Made by a program: the position numbers and the translations under genes. Under the pieces are notes generated by a model. It searched no databases. It was not told the origin of the DNA and saw only the letters and a program-made list of their open reading frames with translations. A stretch of 64,000 nt of DNA from Rhodomicrobium sp. (GTDB taxonomy: Bacteria; Pseudomonadota; Alphaproteobacteria; Rhizobiales; HXMU1428-3): assembly GCA_021604665.1 (NCBI GenBank), contig BQJK01000003.1, positions 124,001 through 188,000 on the forward strand. The letters run 5' to 3'. Of the stretch, positions 26,685-36,521 are shown in pieces. The first letter of the stretch is position 1. Every line of letters begins with the position of its first letter.

Positions 26685-27242
26685 TTAGGAGGTGCTGCCT
26701 TTGAGACAAAGCGGCAGGCCTGCGGCAATAAAAACTACATTATGGGCGGCTTTGGCAAGTATTTGATTGAGGCGGCCCTGTTCATCTCTGAACCGGCGGG
26801 CGAGGGCGTTTTCTGGCACGATGGAGAGGCCGACCTCATTTGTGACCATGATGATTGCACCTTCAGCTTTGCCAAGGCTTTCTATCAGGCGAGAGGTATG
26901 GAGATCCAGGTCTTTCTGATGATGCATTAGGTTTGAGAGCCATAGGGTGAGGCAATCAATGAGGATGACATTGCCGCAGCGGCTTTTATTATCAATGATA
27001 GAATAGATTTCTATTGGTTCTTCAATGCTCTGCCAGTTTTCACCGCGCCTGTCCTGATGGGCTTTTATACGGGCGGTCATTTCATGATCCAGGCCGGATT
27101 TGTCTCTTTCAGCAGTGGCGATGTAGATTTTTTCGGGGTAGGCTTCGGCTTCTGTTTCTGCAAACCGGCTTTTACCGCTGCGCGCTCCGCCTAGGATCAG
27201 GTCAATTTTTCCCCGTGGGGTTGTGTTTGATAGGAGAGGCAT
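26685..27242 (-). CDS. cobP: Adenosylcobinamide kinase / adenosylcobinamide-phosphate guanylyltransferase CobP
   Basis: 185 residues of the CobU/CobP family. It phosphorylates adenosylcobinamide and then transfers GMP from GTP. The P-loop LILGGARSGKSRFAE (about 15-29), the IYIATAE motif and LIDCLTLWLSNLM, with the VTNEVGLSIVPEN motif, are diagnostic. It begins the cobP-cobW pair and is divergent from cobU. Confidence 0.96.
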   Translation of the reverse strand: MPLLSNTTPRGKIDLILGGARSGKSRFAETEAEAYPEKIYIATAERDKSGLDHEMTARIKAHQDRRGENWQSIEEPIEIYSIIDNKSRCGNVILIDCLTLWLSNLMHHQKDLDLHTSRLIESLGKAEGAIIMVTNEVGLSIVPENALARRFRDEQGRLNQILAKAAHNVVFIAAGLPLCLKGSTS

Positions 27243-27445
27243 TGTTTTACCAGTGTTGAGAGGTTAAGGGCCATGGGGGTGGTTGCAGTGTGGGTGTTGT
27301 TGTTCTGAACGTTTAATCGCGAATTGCGTTTATGGGCTCGCAAGTTGATTTGCTTCAGATTTGCGCTCAATCTATTGTTTCAAACGCATGTTATCTTTTA
27401 CAGCTAACCAATAACAATAATCCAAAATCTAATCTACAGGTGTTT

Positions 27446-28468
27446 ATGTTCACAACGAGCGATCAATTTTTAAAAACCTTAGAAGATTTGCCTTTGGCTT
27501 CGCTTGCCCATTATCAAGCAGCAGATGAGCGGCAAAAAAAACTCACAAAACCACTAGGGGCATTGGGCCGCCTAGAGGCGCTAAGCCTATTTTTTGCCAG
27601 TTGGCAGGGGGCTAGCCCGCTTTCTCTGGATAAAGTTGAAGGTCTGCTGTTTGCCGGTAATCATGGCATTGTGGAAGAAGGGGTTACGCCTTTTCCTGCA
27701 TCGGTGACGAAGCAAATGGTTGCAAATTTTGAAGCTGGCGGCGCGGCGATTAATGCGATGACCAGGCTGTTTGGGCACCGTTTGCGGGTTATTCCGCTGG
27801 AGCTTGAGCGCCCGACCATGAATTTTACCAAAGGGGCCGCGCTAAGCGAAGATGAACTTTTGTCGGCGATGAATAGCGGCGCGCAGGCGGTTGAGGAAAG
27901 TGACGCCGACCTGATTTATTTTGGCGAAATGGGCATTGGTAACACCACCAGCGCTGCGGCTCTTTGTGCGGCTGTCTTTGGCGGTGTCGGCAAGGATTGG
28001 GCCGGGCCGGGCACGGGGTTAAGTTCTGCCGGTGTTGCTAATAAAGCCGCTGTGATTGACCGGGCGATGGTGTTTCATAAGGGATTTGAGCGCACAAGTT
28101 TTGAGATAATGCGCTTGTTTGGTGGCCGTGAATTGGCAGCAATTATGGGCGGCGTTGTGGCGGCGCGGTTAAAGCGGGTGCCTGTGATGCTGGATGGCTT
28201 TGTAGCGACGGCGGCGGCCGCGCCGCTTATTCTTGCAGGGCGTGAAACACTTGATCATTGTCTGGCGGCTCATTGCTCGGCTGAGCCAGGACATCAGCGG
28301 CTGCTAGATAATTTATGGCTTGAGCCATTGCTCTCTCTAGGGATGCGGCTTGGTGAAGGAACCGGCGCGGCACTGGCTGTTTCTTTATGCCAGGCGGCGA
28401 TTGCCACATATAATGATATGGCGACCTTTGAGTCTGCTGCGGTAGATGACATTGAGCCTGTTAATTGA
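27446..28468 (+). CDS. cobU: Nicotinate-nucleotide--dimethylbenzimidazole phosphoribosyltransferase
   Basis: 340 residues of the CobT/CobU family (CobU in the P. denitrificans naming used for this cluster). It makes alpha-ribazole phosphate from nicotinate mononucleotide and 5,6-dimethylbenzimidazole. The motifs KPLGALGRLE, FAGNHGIVEEGVTPFP, GEMGIGNTTSAAAL and LDGFVATAAA are intact, with the catalytic-glutamate region LRLGEGTGA near the C-terminus. ATG 27446 is favoured over an in-frame start at 27332 by the family N-terminus. cobV follows after 49 bases. Confidence 0.96.
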   Translation: MFTTSDQFLKTLEDLPLASLAHYQAADERQKKLTKPLGALGRLEALSLFFASWQGASPLSLDKVEGLLFAGNHGIVEEGVTPFPASVTKQMVANFEAGGAAINAMTRLFGHRLRVIPLELERPTMNFTKGAALSEDELLSAMNSGAQAVEESDADLIYFGEMGIGNTTSAAALCAAVFGGVGKDWAGPGTGLSSAGVANKAAVIDRAMVFHKGFERTSFEIMRLFGGRELAAIMGGVVAARLKRVPVMLDGFVATAAAAPLILAGRETLDHCLAAHCSAEPGHQRLLDNLWLEPLLSLGMRLGEGTGAALAVSLCQAAIATYNDMATFESAAVDDIEPVN

Positions 28469-28517
28469 TAGTAAGGCTGCTCTACTAATTGTGGCTCATG
28501 GGAAGGTCATTTAAATT

Positions 28518-29309
28518 GTGATTAAAAGCCGGTTTCATGAATTGCTTTTGGCTACAGGGTTTTTAACCCGGCTTCCTTTACCGTCTTTCCTGTTTAAACT
28601 TTATGATGAGACGCCATCACTGCGGGCATCATCCTGGGCGTTTCCGCTTATTGGTGCGGGAGTTGGTGCGCTCTCTGGTTTGGTTCTGGTCTCTTGCCTG
28701 GCTTTAGGGCTGGGGAGCGAACTAGCTGTGATGTTGGCGCTTTTGTTCTCTGTGCTGGTTACGGGTGCACTGCATGAAGATGGTCTGGCTGATTTTAGCG
28801 ATGGGCTTGGCGTTGCTGACCGGGCGCGGGCGCTTGAGGTAATGCGGGATAGCCGCAGCGGTAGCTTTGGGGTGCTGGCGCTAATATTTTCTGTGGGGCT
28901 AAAAGCCATTGGGCTTTCAGCGTTATTCTCGGCTGATAATTTTTCGCCATTTGCTGCTGTGCTGCTATTGGCGGCTCTTCATGGGGCTGCCCGTGCGGCT
29001 ATGGCGGCTATGATGATTTTCCCGCTGGCCCGTGTTGATGGGCTGGCCGCAGCTGCTAGAACAGGCGCTGGAAACGGTGAGCGGTTTGCCCCTTTAGCGG
29101 CGGTGCTTATTGGGCTGGGGCTTGGGTTTTTATTGGTTGGGTTTATGCTGGGCGGGCTTTTCTTGATGGCGTCTCTTTGTGGGGCGGCGCTAGCTGCGTG
29201 GATTGCTTTTCACCGGCTTGGCGGCATGACAGGTGATGTTTACGGCGCGGGTGAACAGCTGGCCGAGATATTTATTATTCTCTCTCTTGTCAGTTTTTAT
29301 TCTGCTTAG
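28518..29309 (+). CDS. cobV: Adenosylcobinamide-GDP ribazoletransferase (cobalamin synthase) CobV
   Basis: 263 residues, a polytopic membrane enzyme that joins adenosylcobinamide-GDP (from CobP) and alpha-ribazole (from the CobU product) in the last step. The FLTRLPLP motif (16-23), the GALHEDGLADFSDG motif (about 83-96, metal-binding Asp/Glu) and the C-terminal GGMTGDVYGA motif are present. The start codon is GTG, with GGAAGG eleven bases upstream. It ends the cobalamin block. Confidence 0.95.
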   Translation: MIKSRFHELLLATGFLTRLPLPSFLFKLYDETPSLRASSWAFPLIGAGVGALSGLVLVSCLALGLGSELAVMLALLFSVLVTGALHEDGLADFSDGLGVADRARALEVMRDSRSGSFGVLALIFSVGLKAIGLSALFSADNFSPFAAVLLLAALHGAARAAMAAMMIFPLARVDGLAAAARTGAGNGERFAPLAAVLIGLGLGFLLVGFMLGGLFLMASLCGAALAAWIAFHRLGGMTGDVYGAGEQLAEIFIILSLVSFYSA

Positions 29310-29635
29310 TGCATGGATACTGGATAGTGGCGCCGGTTTTTCCCACTTCAGTCTGATAAAACAGGGTTTTTTCTTTATTATCGCGAGGGATTTAGGCCCG
29401 AAATTACAAACTACACCATCACTTCATTGACAGGGTGGGGTGATGCGCTATAGCTTTTAACTGCAATCAGTTTGGGTAAACCCCTGCCATTTTTGAGTGG
29501 TAGCTGCGCTTGCTGCATTGCGACTTTGCTTCGTTGCCAGTCATTGCCCTTTTTTAAAGCTGTTGGCTAATTAACGGGTGATCTGGCGTTGTGTTTCAAT
29601 TTTGGGGCCTTAACCCCCAGCAATTGGAGGAAACT
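29310..29635. other. Intergenic region, cobV to iron-binding protein gene
   Basis: No convincing gene, terminator or operator. It should hold the promoter of the downstream gene; a strong ribosome binding site GGAGG is at 29626-29630. Confidence 0.5.
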
Positions 29636-30724
29636 ATGTTCCTTTCCCGTTCTGCGCTATCCCGGCGCGGTGTTTGTTATGCTTTGCTTGCTATCACTGC
29701 ATTTACTGTCGCAGGCTATTCTTTCTCCCTTCAAAAACCTTCAACCGTTCTCGCCGCAGATAATGCGGTGAATATCTATTCTTATCGTCAGCCTTTTTTG
29801 ATCACGCCGCTACTTGAAAAATTCACGGCTGATACTGGCATTAAAACCAATGTAATTTTCGCCAAAAAAGGTCTGATCGAGCGTATGGCAGCGGAAGGCA
29901 AAATCAGCCCAGCTGATGTGTTGCTCACTGTTGATATTGGCCGGCTCGAGGCAGCTGTTGAGAAGGATGTGGCGCAGCCTGTTTCCTCAAAGATTCTAAA
30001 CTCCACGATCCCTGAACGCTATCGTAGTGCCAAGAATGACTGGTTTGGATTGACCCTTCGCTCGCGAGTGGTGTTTGCCTCTAAAACCCGTGTGAAGCAG
30101 GATGCGATTTCATATGAGGAGCTCGCGGACCCGAAATGGAAGGGTAAGATCTGCATGCGTTCTGGGCAACATGTTTACAATGTTGCGATGATTGCTTCGA
30201 TGATTGCGCATCATGGTAAGGAAGACACCAAAAAATGGTTGCTTGGTCTGAAGGATAATTTGGCGCGCAAACCGTCTGGTAATGACCGGGCGCAGGTGAA
30301 GGCGGTTTTTGCGGGAGAGTGTGACCTTGCCATTGGCAACACTTATTATATGGGCAAGATGCAAACCAATGAGGAAAAGCCTGAACAGAAAGAATGGGTG
30401 AAATCTGTGAAAGTGCTGTTCCCGAATAGCAAAACACGCGGCGCGCATGTGAATGTTTCAGGTATGGTTTTAGCGAAATATGCGCCCCATAAACAAAACG
30501 CCATTAAACTGATGGAGTTTCTTGCCTCTAAAGACGCTCAGAAAATTTATGCCAAGGTGAATTATGAATATCCGGTCACGCCTGGTGTTGAATGGTCTGA
30601 TATCGTCAATAGCTGGGGTAAGTTTACGGCAGATAAGCTCCCACTTGATGAGATTGCAAAGCTGCGCAAGGCTGCGTCATTGTTGGTTGATGAAACTGAC
30701 TTTAACAGCGGGCCTAGTAGTTAG
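29636..30724 (+). CDS. Fe(3+) ABC transporter substrate-binding protein
   Basis: 362 residues of the FbpA/FutA/AfuA periplasmic iron-binding family. A hydrophobic signal peptide (about 12-40, possible cleavage near VLA-AD) precedes the mature protein. The dityrosine iron-ligand motif GNTYYMG (Y237, Y238), the early IYSYRQ with a ligand-type tyrosine and the CMRSGQHVYN motif are intact. ATG 29636 has GGAGG five bases upstream; an in-frame GTG at 29591 is rejected. No permease or ATPase gene adjoins it: the preceding gene is cobV and the next is on the other strand. A strong terminator follows. Confidence 0.9.
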   Translation: MFLSRSALSRRGVCYALLAITAFTVAGYSFSLQKPSTVLAADNAVNIYSYRQPFLITPLLEKFTADTGIKTNVIFAKKGLIERMAAEGKISPADVLLTVDIGRLEAAVEKDVAQPVSSKILNSTIPERYRSAKNDWFGLTLRSRVVFASKTRVKQDAISYEELADPKWKGKICMRSGQHVYNVAMIASMIAHHGKEDTKKWLLGLKDNLARKPSGNDRAQVKAVFAGECDLAIGNTYYMGKMQTNEEKPEQKEWVKSVKVLFPNSKTRGAHVNVSGMVLAKYAPHKQNAIKLMEFLASKDAQKIYAKVNYEYPVTPGVEWSDIVNSWGKFTADKLPLDEIAKLRKAASLLVDETDFNSGPSS

Positions 30725-30785
30725 AGCGCTTCGCACTAAAGTCCCTCCGCTGTGCGTCGGTGTACTTTAACGCGATTACGATAAT

Positions 30786-30833
30786 GTCGGAGAAAACCTT
30801 GGGGCGGCCCTGCGGTTTTCTCCGACTTTTTTG
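30786..30833 (+). terminator. Rho-independent terminator after iron-binding protein gene
   Basis: Perfect 13-bp stem GTCGGAGAAAACC/GGTTTTCTCCGAC with a GC-rich 15-base loop, followed by six or seven T. It is 62 bases after the stop and lies just before the convergent trpS. Confidence 0.95.
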
Positions 30834-30853
30834 TAAGTAAAGATGTTGGTTTT

Positions 30854-31888
30854 TTATTGGATGAAGCCGATGATTTCTTTGGTTTTGGCCATGATCGGTT
30901 CAGAAATTTCACGGGCGCGGGTGGCGCCGTTTCGCAATATATTATCTATCTCGGCAGGGTCATTGAGGATGCGGCGCATCTCTTCACCGATAGGGCTGAC
31001 TTGCTCGACGGCCAATTCTGCCAGCGCCGGTTTGAAGACGCTAAATTGTGCGCCGCCAAATTCGGTCAATACATCCTGTTTCGAGCAGCCTTTCAGGGCG
31101 GCGTAAATGCCGACAAGGTTGGCGGCTTCTGGCCGTCCTTCCAAGCCATCCACTTCTGAGGGAAGGGCTTCCGGGTCAGTTTTGGCTTTGCGAATTTTTT
31201 TAGCAATGGTGTCCTGGTCATCTGTCATGGTGATGCGGGACATATCTGAGGGGTCTGACTTGCTCATCTTTTTAGAACCATCGCGCAGACTCATCACCCT
31301 TGTGGCCGGACCTTGAATTAATGGCTCGGGCTGGGGAAAGAATAACCCATCTTCTATGCCTGCGGCTTTAATGGCATCAGCAAAATCAACATTAAATTTC
31401 TGGGCGATGTCTCTTGCTAATTCAAGATGCTGCTTTTGATCCTCACCCACAGGCACATGGGTGGCGTGATAGAGGAGGATGTCCGCTGCCATTAAGTTTG
31501 GGTAGGAGAAGAGACCGACGGAGGCATTCTCCTTATGTTTGCCAGCTTTTTCTTTGAACTGCGTCATGCGGTTCAACCAGCCCATACGGGCGACGCAATT
31601 AAAAACCCAGGCCAGCTCTGCATGGCCGGAGACTTGCGACTGGTTGAAGATGATATTCTTTTTTGGGTCTAGGCCTGAAGCGATGAAGGCTGCTGTGACT
31701 TCGCGGATATTACCGCGCAGTTCTGCAGGGTCTTGCCATACTGTGATTGCGTGCATGTCTACCACGCAATAGAGGCATTGGTGACTTTCCTGCAAGGTGA
31801 CAAATTTGGTGATTGCGCCCAGATAATTACCGAGATGGAGGTTGCCCGTTGGCTGAACGCCAGAAAAAACACGCTCTTGATGTTTCAT
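30854..31888 (-). CDS. trpS: Tryptophan--tRNA ligase
   Basis: 344 residues, class Ic aminoacyl-tRNA synthetase. The HIGH-type motif is [11 protein letters not shown] and the KMSKS loop is [25 protein letters not shown] is also typical. ATG 31888 matches the usual N-terminus ([15 protein letters not shown]); a longer in-frame reading lies inside murJ. Its start overlaps the murJ stop by one base (TAATG), so murJ and trpS are coupled, a common alphaproteobacterial order. Confidence 0.97.
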   Translation of the reverse strand: MKHQERVFSGVQPTGNLHLGNYLGAITKFVTLQESHQCLYCVVDMHAITVWQDPAELRGNIREVTAAFIASGLDPKKNIIFNQSQVSGHAELAWVFNCVARMGWLNRMTQFKEKAGKHKENASVGLFSYPNLMAADILLYHATHVPVGEDQKQHLELARDIAQKFNVDFADAIKAAGIEDGLFFPQPEPLIQGPATRVMSLRDGSKKMSKSDPSDMSRITMTDDQDTIAKKIRKAKTDPEALPSEVDGLEGRPEAANLVGIYAALKGCSKQDVLTEFGGAQFSVFKPALAELAVEQVSPIGEEMRRILNDPAEIDNILRNGATRAREISEPIMAKTKEIIGFIQ

Positions 31889-33474
31889 TATTGCTTCTCT
31901 TTGTCTTTTTGCCCTGAGGTTTTGCGCATACCGTTTCTTATATCTTTCAGCCGCGCGGCGCCTGTGATTTGAGCTGATAGCGCATAGGTCAGTAGACCGC
32001 AAGTCACCAGTGCAGCCAGGGCTAGAAAACGGGTGAAGATATTTTGGGCTTCATCGAAATAAGGGTCTAATAGTAGGTTAGCGCCATAAAGGCTTACGCC
32101 CATCATGGCGCTTGATACGAGGATGAGCGGTAATTTCTGCGCCAAGCTTTGATCAACACTGTAAATGCCGCGGCGATAAAGCGTGACCCCTAAGAGGATG
32201 GCATTGGCCCAGCCGGCGATGGTTGTAGCGGCGGCAATGCCAACATGCTGATAACTACTAAATAACAATAAGCTTAAAACGATGTTGAGCAGCATGGCAA
32301 AGCTGGCAAAATACATCGGGGTTTTTGTGTCTTCTCTGGCGAAGAAGCCGGGCGAGAACACTTTAATCAGCACAAAGGAGGGCAGGCCAATGGCAAAGGC
32401 TTGCAGCGCGGCGGCTGTGTTTTTGGTGGCCTCTGGGCCGAAGGCGCCGCGCTCGAATAACACCTCAATGATTGGCTCTGCTGCCACAAACAGGGCGACG
32501 GCTGCTGGCAATGTCAGCAGAGCGGAGAATTCAAGCGATCTGTTTTGCGCATTATTGACGGCGACCATATCATTGGCACGTAGTTTGCGCGAAAGCTCTG
32601 GCAACAGCACCACGCCAATGGCGATACCGACAATGCCAAGGGGGAGTTGATAGAGCCGGTCGGCATAATAGAGATATGAAACGGCGCTGGCGGCCTGAGA
32701 GGCGATTATGGTGCCGATCATGATATTGATCTGAGTGATGCCGCCCGCGATGATGCCAGGAACAGAAAGCGATAAAAAGCGCTTAACATCGGGGGTTAGC
32801 CTTGGCCGCTGTAGGGAGATGCCATAGCCTTCTTTCAATACGCAATAAATAAGCAGGAATAGCTGCGCAAAGCCTGCGGCAGCAACGCCCCAGCTTAAGA
32901 GATGACCAGCGGCGGGGGAGTTCTCAAACCCGAGGGTGATGGCTGTGCCCATAACGGCGATTAGAATTATATTCAACAAAACCGGTACAGCGGCGGCGGC
33001 GGCGAATTTATCCAGAGCGTTAAGCATGCCTGAGAGCAGGGCCACCAATGACATGCAGGCCAGATAGGGAAAGGTGATGCGGGTGAGGATGATGGCGAGG
33101 TCCAGCTTTTCGGGGTTTTCACTGAAACCTGGGGCGATGAGATAAATCAGCCAGGGCATTGTGATTTCGGCTAGGGCCGTGGTGACGAGCAGAGCGACAA
33201 TGAGAACACTGGCCACTTGATTGCTAAATTGGCGGGCGGCGCTTTGGCTTTCGCCTTCCAGCTTTTTGGCAAAGAGCGGCACAAAAGCCGCGTTAAATGC
33301 GCCTTCACCAAACAAGCGGCGGAAGAGGTTGGGGAATCTAAAGGCAACAAAAAAAGCATCGGCTACAAAGCCGGTGCCCAGCACGAACGCAATCAGGATA
33401 TCTCGTATGAAGCCGAGCATGCGGCTGATCATTGTCAGGCCGCCAACAGTGGCGAAGGCTTTATAAAGGCGCAT
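31888..33474 (-). CDS. murJ: Lipid II flippase MurJ
   Basis: 528 residues with about 14 membrane segments, MOP exporter superfamily. It flips lipid II across the inner membrane for peptidoglycan synthesis. The N-terminal [19 protein letters not shown] (in the usual form SRxLGFxRD), [11 protein letters not shown] and the [10 protein letters not shown] motif (about 52-61) are diagnostic. The C-terminal tail is basic and charged. The start at 33474 begins just before the first helix. Confidence 0.97.
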   Translation of the reverse strand: MRLYKAFATVGGLTMISRMLGFIRDILIAFVLGTGFVADAFFVAFRFPNLFRRLFGEGAFNAAFVPLFAKKLEGESQSAARQFSNQVASVLIVALLVTTALAEITMPWLIYLIAPGFSENPEKLDLAIILTRITFPYLACMSLVALLSGMLNALDKFAAAAAVPVLLNIILIAVMGTAITLGFENSPAAGHLLSWGVAAAGFAQLFLLIYCVLKEGYGISLQRPRLTPDVKRFLSLSVPGIIAGGITQINIMIGTIIASQAASAVSYLYYADRLYQLPLGIVGIAIGVVLLPELSRKLRANDMVAVNNAQNRSLEFSALLTLPAAVALFVAAEPIIEVLFERGAFGPEATKNTAAALQAFAIGLPSFVLIKVFSPGFFAREDTKTPMYFASFAMLLNIVLSLLLFSSYQHVGIAAATTIAGWANAILLGVTLYRRGIYSVDQSLAQKLPLILVSSAMMGVSLYGANLLLDPYFDEAQNIFTRFLALAALVTCGLLTYALSAQITGAARLKDIRNGMRKTSGQKDKEKQ

Positions 33475-33601
33475 TGAGGAACTCTTTTTTGCTGGGCGGT
33501 GTCGTGTCTTTGTCTAGCATGGTTTTGCTAGTCAATAGAACCAGGCTTGGCAAGAAAAGAGTTTTTAGCAGGTATGGCTTGTTTTGTGCGGTATTGTCGG
33601 G

Positions 33602-34510
33602 TCAGCGTTTGGTCTCGCCTGGTTTCATCAGGGTCATGATTTCTTTGCAAAGGGCGTAAAAATCTTTATGGCGCGGTGAGGATTTGCGCCAAACCAGGCC
33701 AATCATGCGGCTTGGTTCTGGCTGCGGGAAGCGGATCAGACGCAATTTGCTCTCTGGGGTTATCTCAACATGGGCGGCCATTTTAGGGATAAGGGTGATG
33801 CCCTGATTGTTGGCAACCAGCTCTAATAAGGTTTTCAGGCTGGTAGCCCCAAATTGAGATAAGGCTTTTTGGCTGACCCGATCACATAGGGAGATTGCCT
33901 GATCGCGCAGGCAGTGGCCCTCTTCTAGTAAGAGAAGTTCACGCTCTTCCAGGAGTTTATAAGGGTTCTCAGAATCATGAGGGTCTTCTGAATTTGTGAC
34001 GAGGAAAAAAGGGTCTTCAAATAATTGGCTAGATTCAAGATCATTATGCTGTAGGGGTAGTGCAACTAATATGGCATCCAACTGGCCCTGCATCACCTCA
34101 TCGGTTAGTTGCTCTGTGTTTGTCTCGCGTAATTTTAAAACGAGATCGGGGAAGCTGGTGCGGATTTGCGGCAGTAATTTTGGCAGAATATAGGGCGCGA
34201 TTGTGGGGATGATGCCAAGGCGAAAGGTGCCTGATAACAGGCCAGACCTGGTTTTTGCATAATCTGCAATATCTTGAATGCCAGCGAGGATTTTTTCTGC
34301 CCGGCGGGCTATCTCTTCACCATCTGGAGTGAGGCTAATGTTTGATTTACCGCGTATGACCAGGCTTAGACCCAGAGTTTCTTCCAGGTCTTTTATCTGC
34401 ATGCTGAGGGCTGGTTGGGTTACAGCGCATTGATCAGCGGCCTTTCCAAAATGGCGATGACGTGACAGGGCATGAAAGTATCTGAGCTGTTTTGTCGATA
34501 TTGAGTGCAT
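33602..34510 (-). CDS. oxyR: LysR-type peroxide sensor OxyR
   Basis: 302 residues. An N-terminal LysR helix-turn-helix (LRYFHALSRHRHFGKAADQC, in the family register, residues 9-28) precedes the effector domain. The redox pair of OxyR is present with exact spacing: C200 in EEGHCLRDQA and C209 in SLCD, the equivalents of E. coli C199 and C208. It should therefore sense hydrogen peroxide by disulfide formation. No catalase or peroxiredoxin gene adjoins it. An inverted repeat ATCATAA...TTATGAT (34522-34558) just upstream may be its own operator. Confidence 0.93.
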   Translation of the reverse strand: MHSISTKQLRYFHALSRHRHFGKAADQCAVTQPALSMQIKDLEETLGLSLVIRGKSNISLTPDGEEIARRAEKILAGIQDIADYAKTRSGLLSGTFRLGIIPTIAPYILPKLLPQIRTSFPDLVLKLRETNTEQLTDEVMQGQLDAILVALPLQHNDLESSQLFEDPFFLVTNSEDPHDSENPYKLLEERELLLLEEGHCLRDQAISLCDRVSQKALSQFGATSLKTLLELVANNQGITLIPKMAAHVEITPESKLRLIRFPQPEPSRMIGLVWRKSSPRHKDFYALCKEIMTLMKPGETKR

Positions 34511-34521
34511 AAGTCTTTCTT

Positions 34522-34558
34522 ATCATAATAGCGAAGATAATCAATGTTAGCTTATGAT
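34522..34558. promoter_or_regulatory. Inverted repeat upstream of oxyR
   Basis: ATCATAA (34522-34528) and TTATGAT (34552-34558) are perfect reverse complements in the first 50 bases upstream of oxyR. LysR regulators commonly bind dyads of this sort at their own promoters; assignment to OxyR is inference. Confidence 0.4.
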
Positions 34559-34722
34559 CTTAAAATCTCATGAGCCAATTTAAATTTATTATGAAGGCTG
34601 ATTATTTTGTGATTATGAGCTGACTTGATGCTGCGCCTATAGCGCCACTGTCGTGTCTCTGTGGGGTGCGTGAAGGTCTATTGTCTCTACGGGTGATAGA
34701 TCAGTAAAAACAGAATAAAAAG

Positions 34723-34754
34723 AAGGCGCAGCCCTTGTTGGAGGTATGCGCCTT
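34723..34754 (-). terminator. Terminator after the unknown gene at 34793
   Basis: AAGGCGCA and TGCGCCTT form an 8-bp stem with a 16-base loop; on the minus strand it is followed by TTCTTTTTATT. It lies 38 bases past the stop of the gene at 34793-35515. Confidence 0.75.
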
Positions 34755-34792
34755 TAAATTTTATATACTTACAGACTATTCAGGGACGTGTT

Positions 34793-35515
34793 TTAAATTA
34801 AGGTATCAAACGCCTTCACAGGGGCCGTATCTTTGGTGGTGGCGAGCGCATGTGGTTGTTTTTCCAGTAGCTTTCTCACGTGATTGGCTAGTTTTGTGGC
34901 CACTGGTTCGCCTAGATTTTTAATTTCAATATCTTGATTTGAAGTTGAAATAGCCTTGATGATTTCATCTGTGATGATGTTTTGGATTTTAAATTTAGAG
35001 GGGTTAATGCCTAGATCAATATCAGGCGTGTCATTAAGTGATGAAAAACGCTTTAATCCAAGTTCCAGGTTGTTGCCCTGACTTGGAAGAGGGATTTGTT
35101 TTTTCTCTGGCTCGAAATCAAATTCTAACTGGCGCTCATCACTTATAAGTTGAGCATTGCTTTGCGACTGATCGGAATAGCCAGTTTGTTTACCTTGTAC
35201 GGGCGGCAACTCCTTGCCGAATAACTCTTTCTGAGAAAGTTTCGGGGGCAGCGCTTCTGAGGCGTCATCCTCGGGGCGTTCAAGGACTTCAAGGATTTTA
35301 TGGAAGGAGCCGAGCGTGCGGGCCAGCTCTTTTGAACTGGTGCTGAAGCGCTTCTCAATCTGGAAGCCTTTGGTATCTGTGTCCTTGCTTTCCTTACTGC
35401 TCTGCCGCTGCGCTTCTAATGCTTCATAGGCGCTGGCAGACTCTTTCGTATCAGAATAGGCAGTTGAATTCTGCTTTCCGATCCGATGGACTGTTTGTAG
35501 GCCCTGTTCTAACAT
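34793..35515 (-). CDS. Conserved-looking hypothetical protein, unknown function
   Basis: 240 residues, hydrophilic, no signal peptide or membrane segment. Residues 1-65 are Ser/Lys/Glu-rich; about 66-85 look helical (LARTLGSFHKILEVLERPED); 100-170 are low-complexity and probably disordered; the last 65 residues form a predicted helical domain (ITDEIIKAI, VATKLANHVRKLLEKQ). I do not recognise a family. It is a single-gene unit with its own terminator and an AT-rich upstream region. The ribosome binding site is weak, so the start is uncertain. Confidence 0.6.
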   Translation of the reverse strand: MLEQGLQTVHRIGKQNSTAYSDTKESASAYEALEAQRQSSKESKDTDTKGFQIEKRFSTSSKELARTLGSFHKILEVLERPEDDASEALPPKLSQKELFGKELPPVQGKQTGYSDQSQSNAQLISDERQLEFDFEPEKKQIPLPSQGNNLELGLKRFSSLNDTPDIDLGINPSKFKIQNIITDEIIKAISTSNQDIEIKNLGEPVATKLANHVRKLLEKQPHALATTKDTAPVKAFDTLI

Positions 35516-35836
35516 TTTACCGATCCAATATATGTACTGCCATAATGTACTAATCTATTTCTATAGTTGCATCCTACCACCATTAAACTAAGCAAGTCAC
35601 AATAAACATTGTTAAAATAAAGTATATCTTTAATAAAAATAAAATAAAAATATCATAGAATATTTATAGTTTGTTTACCTTGATTTTTCCATTTGCTTTC
35701 AGCTCTGACCTGGCCTTTTGCTAAGTGGTTAGCGCCTTTATGGCTTTTGATGCCCTAAGTAGTTGGTATTAGGTGTTGAATGGGTGAGATGAATGGGTAG
35801 AGTGAAGCTTGGTGCTGTTTGTGGTTGTGAGGGGGA
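35516..35836. other. AT-rich intergenic region between divergent genes
   Basis: Very AT-rich (especially 35600-35690) and noncoding by inspection. It must hold the promoters of the unknown gene (minus) and of the CRP gene (plus). I see no TGTGA-N6-TCACA site here, so there is no sign of CRP autoregulation at a perfect site. Confidence 0.5.
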
Positions 35837-36517
35837 ATGGCTAGATCACTTAAAATTCCGTTGTTTGCTGAAGTCTCTGATCACTATCGTCAGATGATTG
35901 AACGCAGCATGATCGAGCGGATTTACCATGAAGATGAGTTGATCCTTGATTATGATGATCAGTCAACGGATGTATTGTTTATTCTCTCAGGTAAGGTAAG
36001 AGTGCTCTATCGCTCGCCGATGGGGCGTGAGGTTATTTTGGCTGACCTTGGCGCGGATGATTTTTTTGGTGAACTTTCGGCGATCGATAATGCCGGGAGA
36101 AGCGCTAATGTTACCGCTTTGCAAAGATCTGAGATTATTAGCTTACCGCGTGCGCAATTTATGGAAGTTGCAACCGCTGTACCGGCTGTCGCAGAACAGT
36201 TGCTGACCACTTTGGTTGGGCGGATCAGAGCGCTAGATCAGCGGTTTTCAGAGATGAGTGTGATGAAAACCAATGAGAGGCTCTATGCGGAGTTGCTACG
36301 GCTTTCACAGCCACGGCGCGGCGCGGCTGCAGAGCGCATAATCTCACCGCCGCCATTTCATCATCATTTGGCCGGGCGTATTGGCTGCCGGCGAGAGGTG
36401 GTGAGCCGAGAGTTATCGCAGTTGATGAAAGAGGGTATTATTGTGAAAACGAAAGGCGGGTTGGTGCTGGCGGATGTTGAGCTCTTGAAAGAGCGGGTCG
36501 CGGCGGCGCTGGATTAA
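35837..36517 (+). CDS. CRP-type cAMP-responsive transcription regulator
   Basis: 226 residues, Crp/Fnr superfamily. The cyclic-nucleotide domain (about 8-125) has the phosphate-binding cassette FFGELSAIDNAGRSANV, with GEL at 78-80 and R88-S89 at the positions that hold cAMP in E. coli CRP. The C-terminal winged helix has GCRREVVSREL, giving R186, E187 and R191 in the R-E-x3-R pattern with which CRP reads TGTGA. There are no FNR-type N-terminal cysteines. A class III adenylate cyclase gene follows after four bases, so the signal is very likely cAMP. Candidate targets lie within 3 kb. Confidence 0.9.
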   Translation: MARSLKIPLFAEVSDHYRQMIERSMIERIYHEDELILDYDDQSTDVLFILSGKVRVLYRSPMGREVILADLGADDFFGELSAIDNAGRSANVTALQRSEIISLPRAQFMEVATAVPAVAEQLLTTLVGRIRALDQRFSEMSVMKTNERLYAELLRLSQPRRGAAAERIISPPPFHHHLAGRIGCRREVVSRELSQLMKEGIIVKTKGGLVLADVELLKERVAAALD

Positions 36518-36521
36518 GATT

